Assembly: GCA_022361535.1 (NCBI GenBank)
Contig: JAKSAU010001165.1
Span: forward strand, 1 to 10,427
Direction: 5' to 3'
Length of the DNA stretch: 10,427 bases
DNA from: Desulfobacterales bacterium
GTDB taxonomy: Bacteria > Desulfobacterota > Desulfobacteria > Desulfobacterales > Desulfobacteraceae
The position numbers and the translations under genes are program-made. A model generated the notes under the pieces. The model was not told the origin of the DNA. It did not search any database and saw only the letters and a program-made list of their open reading frames with translations. This document shows positions 6,601 to 10,427 of this stretch, one piece after another (position 1 is the first letter of the stretch; every line of letters begins with the position of its first letter).

Positions 6601-8121
6601 TTAAAAGGGACCGAATTTAATGGCAACGGCAATCATTAGAAAAATCATGGACAAGACCGCAATTCCCACCTGCATCTTCCAGGTCCACCTGATCCACTTT
6701 GGATAGGTCACAACGGTAAAGCTCAACCCAATAAGGAGTAGGGCATTGGTGGGAAAAACCATATTGGAAAACCCGTCACCCAGATCAAAGGCGAAAACAG
6801 CAGTCTGTCGTGTCAGCCCTACAATATCTGCCAGCGGTGCGATAATCGGCATGACTAAAAATGCTTTGGCAGATGCAGAAGAAATAAAAAAGTTCAGCGC
6901 CAGGGTGAGCAGATAAATATAAAACGCTGCCTGAAAGGGGTTTGTCCCCTCAATGGCCTGGGATGCATAAAAAAGAATAGTATCCATAACATGCCCCCGG
7001 GTCATGATGTGGGGCACACTCATGGCCATGAGAATCAGCATGATACCTGGCAGCATATTCATGGCCCCGGAAGAAAGTACTTTGAACAACTCTTTCCAGG
7101 AATATCCAATAATCCGCCCGGATCCGGCACCGCCGATAAGAAAAAGCAGTGCCACTGTCGGGAAAGCGGCATCAGAGGGCAGGGCCGGTATCAGTCCGGC
7201 CAACACCATGAACACGATCGCAATACCCAGGCAAACTCCGAACCAAAGTGCGGCTTTTACTTTTTTCGGATCGCTGTCCGCGCGGTCCCCAAGAACCTTT
7301 TCTACACTGAAACGGTCCCGAATTTTGCAATCCGCCTCATATACCGGGGATAATGACGGGTCTTTTTCCACTCTTCTTGCGTAGCGGCTGACCATGAAAT
7401 AGCAGAGCAGGTAAGTGGCAATAAAAAATATGATTCTAAACCAGGCACCTGAAAACAAAGGCAGGTCAGACAGCTCCTGTGCCACAGCAATGGTAAAGGG
7501 GTTGGTTACGGCCGCAGAAAACCCGAATGTAAGGGCCAGCATACTCATGCCAAGTCCGGTCAGACTGTCCCATCCCAGGGCCAGGGACATGGGAACAATG
7601 ATCACAATCAGGGGAACTAAAGCCTCATATACCCCGACAAAAGCTGCTAGGAACATCATGATAAATATAATCACACCCAGCAACCGGTATTTATTTGCTT
7701 TAAACCGCGCAACGGTCCATGCCAAAAGTTCCTGCAAAACCCCGCCTTTTTCCAGGACCGTGAATGACCCGCCTAAAAAGATCATGAACAGGGAAAGCAC
7801 CAGGATCATCAGCCAGTTATCTCCCCAAATCACCTCAACAGGTGCGGTAAACCAGCGCCAAACCGGGTATCCGGATTCATCCAAATATTGGAATGAATCT
7901 GCTTTCACCGCCATTCTGCCGTCAATTTGCACTCTTTCGTAAGCACCGGCAGGAATCCATTGGGTAAGAAAACCCGAAAAAACAATGAGGAGCAACAAAA
8001 TCCCGAATGCCGTAAGAAAAGGCTTGAGCCCTATTTTCAGCATGGACTCGTCGCCCGAGTCTGTTTGAGATGGTGCGACGGAATCCGCTTCAGTCCGGGC
8101 AGGAATGGTGGCATCTGTCAT
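6601..8121 (-). CDS. YfcC/DcuC-family membrane carrier (C4-dicarboxylate or amino-acid/peptide type)
   Basis: Polytopic inner-membrane protein of 506 residues, a typical length for the YfcC branch of the DcuC-like ion-transporter superfamily. After a polar cytoplasmic tail (1-30) come about 11-12 hydrophobic segments, e.g. 34-54, 103-120, 147-163, 167-183, 190-206, 228-244, 292-312, 320-336, 353-369, 397-414, 455-472 and 485-503. Two family hallmarks are the hairpin-like motifs FGFSAAVTNPFTIAVAQ (199-215) and SASAKAFLVMPIIAPLADIV (415-434), followed by DLGDGFSNMVFPTN (446-459). The ATG at 8121 follows AAGGA at 7 bases. It begins 18 bases after the M20 peptidase stop, clearly one operon. Known family members are secondary carriers of C4-dicarboxylates or basic amino acids, but specificity cannot be read from sequence. 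The peptidase neighbour suggests import of a peptide or N-acyl amino acid that is then hydrolysed (inference). Confidence 0.88.
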   Translation of the reverse strand: MTDATIPARTEADSVAPSQTDSGDESMLKIGLKPFLTAFGILLLLIVFSGFLTQWIPAGAYERVQIDGRMAVKADSFQYLDESGYPVWRWFTAPVEVIWGDNWLMILVLSLFMIFLGGSFTVLEKGGVLQELLAWTVARFKANKYRLLGVIIFIMMFLAAFVGVYEALVPLIVIIVPMSLALGWDSLTGLGMSMLALTFGFSAAVTNPFTIAVAQELSDLPLFSGAWFRIIFFIATYLLCYFMVSRYARRVEKDPSLSPVYEADCKIRDRFSVEKVLGDRADSDPKKVKAALWFGVCLGIAIVFMVLAGLIPALPSDAAFPTVALLFLIGGAGSGRIIGYSWKELFKVLSSGAMNMLPGIMLILMAMSVPHIMTRGHVMDTILFYASQAIEGTNPFQAAFYIYLLTLALNFFISSASAKAFLVMPIIAPLADIVGLTRQTAVFAFDLGDGFSNMVFPTNALLLIGLSFTVVTYPKWIRWTWKMQVGIAVLSMIFLMIAVAIKFGPF

Positions 8122-8139
8122 GGTAAATCCTTTTTACGA

Positions 8140-9639
8140 TTAAAGGTGGTAAAAAAGCTCTATATAAAATTCAAGTCCTTTTCTAAGATTCTCCAAAGAG
8201 ACCTTTTCATTCACACCGTGGATGCTTGCTACATCATCCGGGGTGAGAACAAGGGGACAGAATCTTAAGATTTGGCCGGTCAATTCATTATAGTATTTGG
8301 AATCAGTAGATCCGTTAACAAGATAAGGTACCGTGATGACATCCGGATGGGTTTTGGACAGCACTTTGCGTATAAGAGAAAATCCACCGGCATCAATATC
8401 TCCTGCCCGGATCGGATCGTTGGCAGGCCAGTGACCGGCGTCATCCAAGGTCAAACCGCCATCTTTAAGTGTTTTGCGATGCCTTCTCAAGATCATATTA
8501 ATGGTATCGCCAGGAATGATCCTGTGGTTGACAAGGCAGGCAGCCTCCCCGGGCAGTACATTTTCCTGTTCACCGGCTCTGATTACAGTCACTGCCTGGG
8601 TAGTTCTGATCAGGCTGTCTGTCACCCGGTTTTTTGAAAAAATAAACAGGATCAGTGGGCGGGTAAGCCAAAGATTGGCAAATACAATGCCAAGACCAAA
8701 TGATACGTAGGGAACAAACCGCTCCAGCATATTGGACATGACCGGGTCTAAACGGACCGGGAACGGTTTCTCCTCCAGACGCACAATACCTTTTGCCAAC
8801 CGGCCTATTGCGGTCCCCCCTTTGACAGGCATGGACGAATGCCCACTTTCGCCTGTTGCGGTTATCTTAAAAGTTACGAAACCTTTTTCAGCCAGGCCAA
8901 CCAAAGCTGCAGGCCGTTCTTTTAAAAACGCCAGCTGATCCTTTGCAATCACACCGCCTTCGTCCAGCACAAATTCAAACTCAAGTCCGCGCTCCTTGAA
9001 CAAGGCTGCTATTTTCTGGGCTCCATCAATCCCTGCGATTTCCTCGTCCCCTCCAAAGGCGAAGTAGATATCCCGGTCAGGCTGCCATCCTTTTTCCAAT
9101 AGGAACTCAGCTGTTTCCATCTGGAAGGCCAGCTGGCATTTGATGTCTAAGGTTCCACGCCCCCATAGAACACCGTCCTTTACATGGGCGCCAAACGGAT
9201 CTTCATCCCAGGTCTCATCACCTTTTTCTTCTGCCGGTACAACATCATAATGTGCAAGAAAGAGAACGGGTTTTTTCTTTGAATTCTTACCCTTCCAACA
9301 ATATATCAGACCAAAAGCATCGATCATTTCCCGGTCCATTTCGGTATGTACCCGGGGATACATTTTTTCCAATTCTGTTTGGAATTGCTTGAATGTATCA
9401 ATGTCCCGTTTGTTTCGATCGGTCCAGGACACTGTTGGAAGCATTATCATCTTACGAAACCGTTCAACGAAATGGTCAAAATCAGGAAGGGCTCTTTTTT
9501 GAGCCTCCTTATCAGAAGAGAATGCGAGTGCATAGCGTTGTTTAAGTGTCATATACCGGAACAGACAAAAGAAGATCAATCCGGCCACCCCGAGTATCAG
9601 GCAAGCAGCAATCAGGAATACAGGCATAGTACCAACCAT
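8140..9639 (-). CDS. Membrane-anchored M20 metallopeptidase, carboxypeptidase S/PM20D1-like
   Basis: Di-zinc M20 hydrolase of 499 residues, matching the length of the yeast CPS1 and mammalian PM20D1 branch, whose members cleave Gly-X dipeptides or N-acyl amino acids. One N-terminal membrane helix (about 6-27) is followed by R28, K33 and R35, whereas the N-tip has no charge, which favours a cytoplasmic catalytic domain. Metal and catalytic residues are all visible: LAHYDVVP (His130, Asp132), GRGTLDIK (bridging Asp165), GGDEEIAG (catalytic Glu199 with Glu200), VLDEGG (Asp226), GHSSMP (dimer-domain His267) and SIHGVNE (His474). TTQAVTVIRAGEQENVLP (346-363) is the branch's usual lid-to-catalytic junction. 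It is the first gene of an operon with the YfcC-type carrier. A good promoter lies only about 25 bases upstream, and no clear ribosome site precedes the ATG at 9639; an in-frame ATG at 9627 is an alternative. The substrate is inferred to be a peptide or acyl amino acid. Confidence 0.92.
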   Translation of the reverse strand: MVGTMPVFLIAACLILGVAGLIFFCLFRYMTLKQRYALAFSSDKEAQKRALPDFDHFVERFRKMIMLPTVSWTDRNKRDIDTFKQFQTELEKMYPRVHTEMDREMIDAFGLIYCWKGKNSKKKPVLFLAHYDVVPAEEKGDETWDEDPFGAHVKDGVLWGRGTLDIKCQLAFQMETAEFLLEKGWQPDRDIYFAFGGDEEIAGIDGAQKIAALFKERGLEFEFVLDEGGVIAKDQLAFLKERPAALVGLAEKGFVTFKITATGESGHSSMPVKGGTAIGRLAKGIVRLEEKPFPVRLDPVMSNMLERFVPYVSFGLGIVFANLWLTRPLILFIFSKNRVTDSLIRTTQAVTVIRAGEQENVLPGEAACLVNHRIIPGDTINMILRRHRKTLKDGGLTLDDAGHWPANDPIRAGDIDAGGFSLIRKVLSKTHPDVITVPYLVNGSTDSKYYNELTGQILRFCPLVLTPDDVASIHGVNEKVSLENLRKGLEFYIELFYHL

Positions 9640-9658
9640 ATTTAGAGGTTAGGGTTCA

Positions 9659-9819
9659 ATGAGCTATAAGACATACCATATTGCTTTGTCAAGCAGATGC
9701 ATTTAACAAGCAAAATTCACCCCTAGGGTAAAAACTTAGAAAAGATCTTTGAAAAGAGCATTAAAATAATCTGGGAAGACGGAACGATCAGTGAAATTGT
9801 GAAAAGTCCGGCCTGCTAA
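9659..9819 (+). pseudogene. Relic resembling the C-terminal end of a family 3 solute-binding protein
   Basis: This is the only coding-like plus-strand stretch in the window that is not antisense to a gene. Three successive frames read SYKTYHIALS (from 9662), ADAFNKQNSPLG (9693-9728) and KNLEKIFEKSIKIIWEDGT (9730-9786) continuing ISEIVKSPAC to a TAA at 9817-9819. Joined across two frame changes, this matches the usual SBP_bac_3 ending: a 'y-iAFsK' strand, a helix, then an 'i-eDGT-kI' tail. Stops break each single frame (TAA at 9704 and 9729, TAG at 9724), and the rest of the gene is absent. It therefore looks like a decayed remnant. The match is by eye only; a chance resemblance is possible. 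Confidence 0.4.
9663..9692 (-). promoter_or_regulatory. Sigma70-type promoter of the M20-carrier operon
   Basis: Minus strand: a perfect -35 TTGACA (9687-9692), an 18-base spacer and a -10-like TATAGC (9663-9668). It ends 23 bases before the ATG at 9639, so the transcript leader would be only about 16 bases, with no obvious Shine-Dalgarno sequence. It is the best promoter match in the gap and has the right position and direction. Confidence 0.55.
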
Positions 9820-9841
9820 AATAGTTTACTTTCGGCTGCTA

Positions 9842-10427
9842 CTAATTGGAGGAACCCGGATCTATCCGTCGCGACACAATGTCATTTAGAAGTGATTCCA
9901 CCAGGAGCGCAAACCCGGGAGCAGCCTTTTTTCCTGTAAGTATTGATTTTCCCCGGGCTGATTTAAAAAACTTGACGCAAACCTGATGCTGACTTGACGT
10001 CAGTAAAGAAGAAATTCCTTTTTTTACATCTGTATCTTCCTTTACAAGCTCAGGAAGATCCCTTCGGCCGTGGGCACGCCTGCTCATATGTGCATAGTAA
10101 AGAAGGGCCCGGTCCATGAGGATATACAAAAACTGAATATTTTCGTTTGGACCTAATTGAATGCGGTCTCCGCTCACCGGGCCGGACGGCTTTCCCGCCA
10201 GCCGTTTCAGTCCCATGAGGGCAGACCCGGCACCTATGGCGGACCCGATAGCCGTAAATACCCCAAAGCTTAACCCGGCTGCGGCGGCATCCAGAACCAC
10301 ACCGACTGAACCACCAAGTAACGCCCCGACAGTTGCCATCTGCTTTTTGGTTAGCCCAAGCATTTCCCAGGTCTGATCTGAGAAAAGGTCATGGCGAAGA
10401 ATGGAGTATTCAGGCAGGGGATAATCA
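9842..10427 (-). CDS. DUF3482-type protein, C-terminal 195 codons (5' end beyond right edge)
   Basis: The frame is open to the window edge and no start is needed here: codons upstream of the internal ATG at 10363 read DYPLPEYSILRHDLFSDQTWE, which continues naturally into MLGLTKKQMATVGALLGG. The RHDLF...W..LGL block, the small-residue hydrophobic segment (10330-10220 region, rich in GxxxG-like Gly/Ala spacing), GPNENIQFLYILMDRALLYY and RAHGRRD all fit the DUF3482 tail. In most relatives this tail follows an N-terminal MMR_HSR1 GTPase domain, so the missing part is probably a GTPase. The glycine-zipper-like segment suggests membrane association. The stop is TAG at 9842-9844. Function is unknown for the family. 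It is separated by 202 bases from the M20 operon, with a promoter between them, so it is probably a separate unit. Confidence 0.8.
   Translation of the reverse strand, partial: DYPLPEYSILRHDLFSDQTWEMLGLTKKQMATVGALLGGSVGVVLDAAAAGLSFGVFTAIGSAIGAGSALMGLKRLAGKPSGPVSGDRIQLGPNENIQFLYILMDRALLYYAHMSRRAHGRRDLPELVKEDTDVKKGISSLLTSSQHQVCVKFFKSARGKSILTGKKAAPGFALLVESLLNDIVSRRIDPGSSN

Noticed and set aside
7004..7384. Overlapping plus-strand ORFs within the carrier gene
   Set aside because: Shadows of the carrier coding sequence; low-complexity translations with no motif.
7415..7942. Plus-strand ORF of 175 codons
   Set aside because: Long, but wholly antisense to the carrier gene, whose membrane-protein codon pattern readily leaves open frames opposite; no domain seen.
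9720..9757. Short palindromes (CCCTAGGG; AAAAGATCTTT) in the DUF3482-M20 gap
   Set aside because: Too short to assign as an operator or terminator, and they fall in the coding relic.
1..10427. CRISPR array, insertion sequence, tRNA or rRNA
   Set aside because: No regularly spaced repeats, transposase, terminal inverted repeats or recognisable RNA gene seen on either strand.

Overview
This window looks like chromosomal DNA of a Gram-negative, probably anaerobic, Desulfobacterota-type bacterium. The evidence is indirect: moderate GC, GTG starts, several c-di-GMP signalling genes, an old-yellow-enzyme reductase next to a Tat-exported nitroreductase, and a YfcC-type carrier. No ribosomal or other taxonomic marker is present, so this placement is an inference. 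Every intact gene is on the minus strand, so transcription runs from high to low coordinates.

Layout in transcription order. (1) 10427-9842: C-terminal part of a DUF3482-type protein (normally the tail of a GTPase); its start lies outside the window. (2) 9841-9640: intergenic, containing a decayed plus-strand relic that resembles the C-terminal end of a family 3 periplasmic solute-binding protein. A good sigma70-like promoter for the next gene lies inside the relic. (3) 9639-6601: a two-gene operon of a membrane-anchored M20 metallopeptidase (CPS1/PM20D1-like) and a YfcC/DcuC-family carrier, 17 bases apart, probably an uptake-and-hydrolysis pair for peptides or acylated amino acids. (4) 6405-5755: a YcgR-like PilZ protein, a predicted c-di-GMP receptor with its own candidate promoters. 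(5) 5754-5259: a long gap with no recognisable gene. (6) 5258-1373: two tandem paralogous BMP-family periplasmic binding proteins, then a membrane diguanylate cyclase (periplasmic domain-HAMP-GAF-GGDEF) whose start overlaps the second BMP gene. (7) 1312-1: a Tat-signal SagB-type nitroreductase and the N-terminal half of an OYE-family NADH:flavin oxidoreductase that runs off the left edge.

The most interesting unit is BMP-BMP-diguanylate cyclase. No ABC permease or ATPase accompanies the binding proteins in the window. Instead they are translationally linked to a cyclase with a roughly 118-residue periplasmic domain, and a PilZ receptor lies just upstream. This suggests, but does not prove, a system in which periplasmic BMP proteins report a ligand to a c-di-GMP enzyme rather than feeding a transporter. 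No CRISPR array, complete insertion sequence, tRNA or rRNA was seen.
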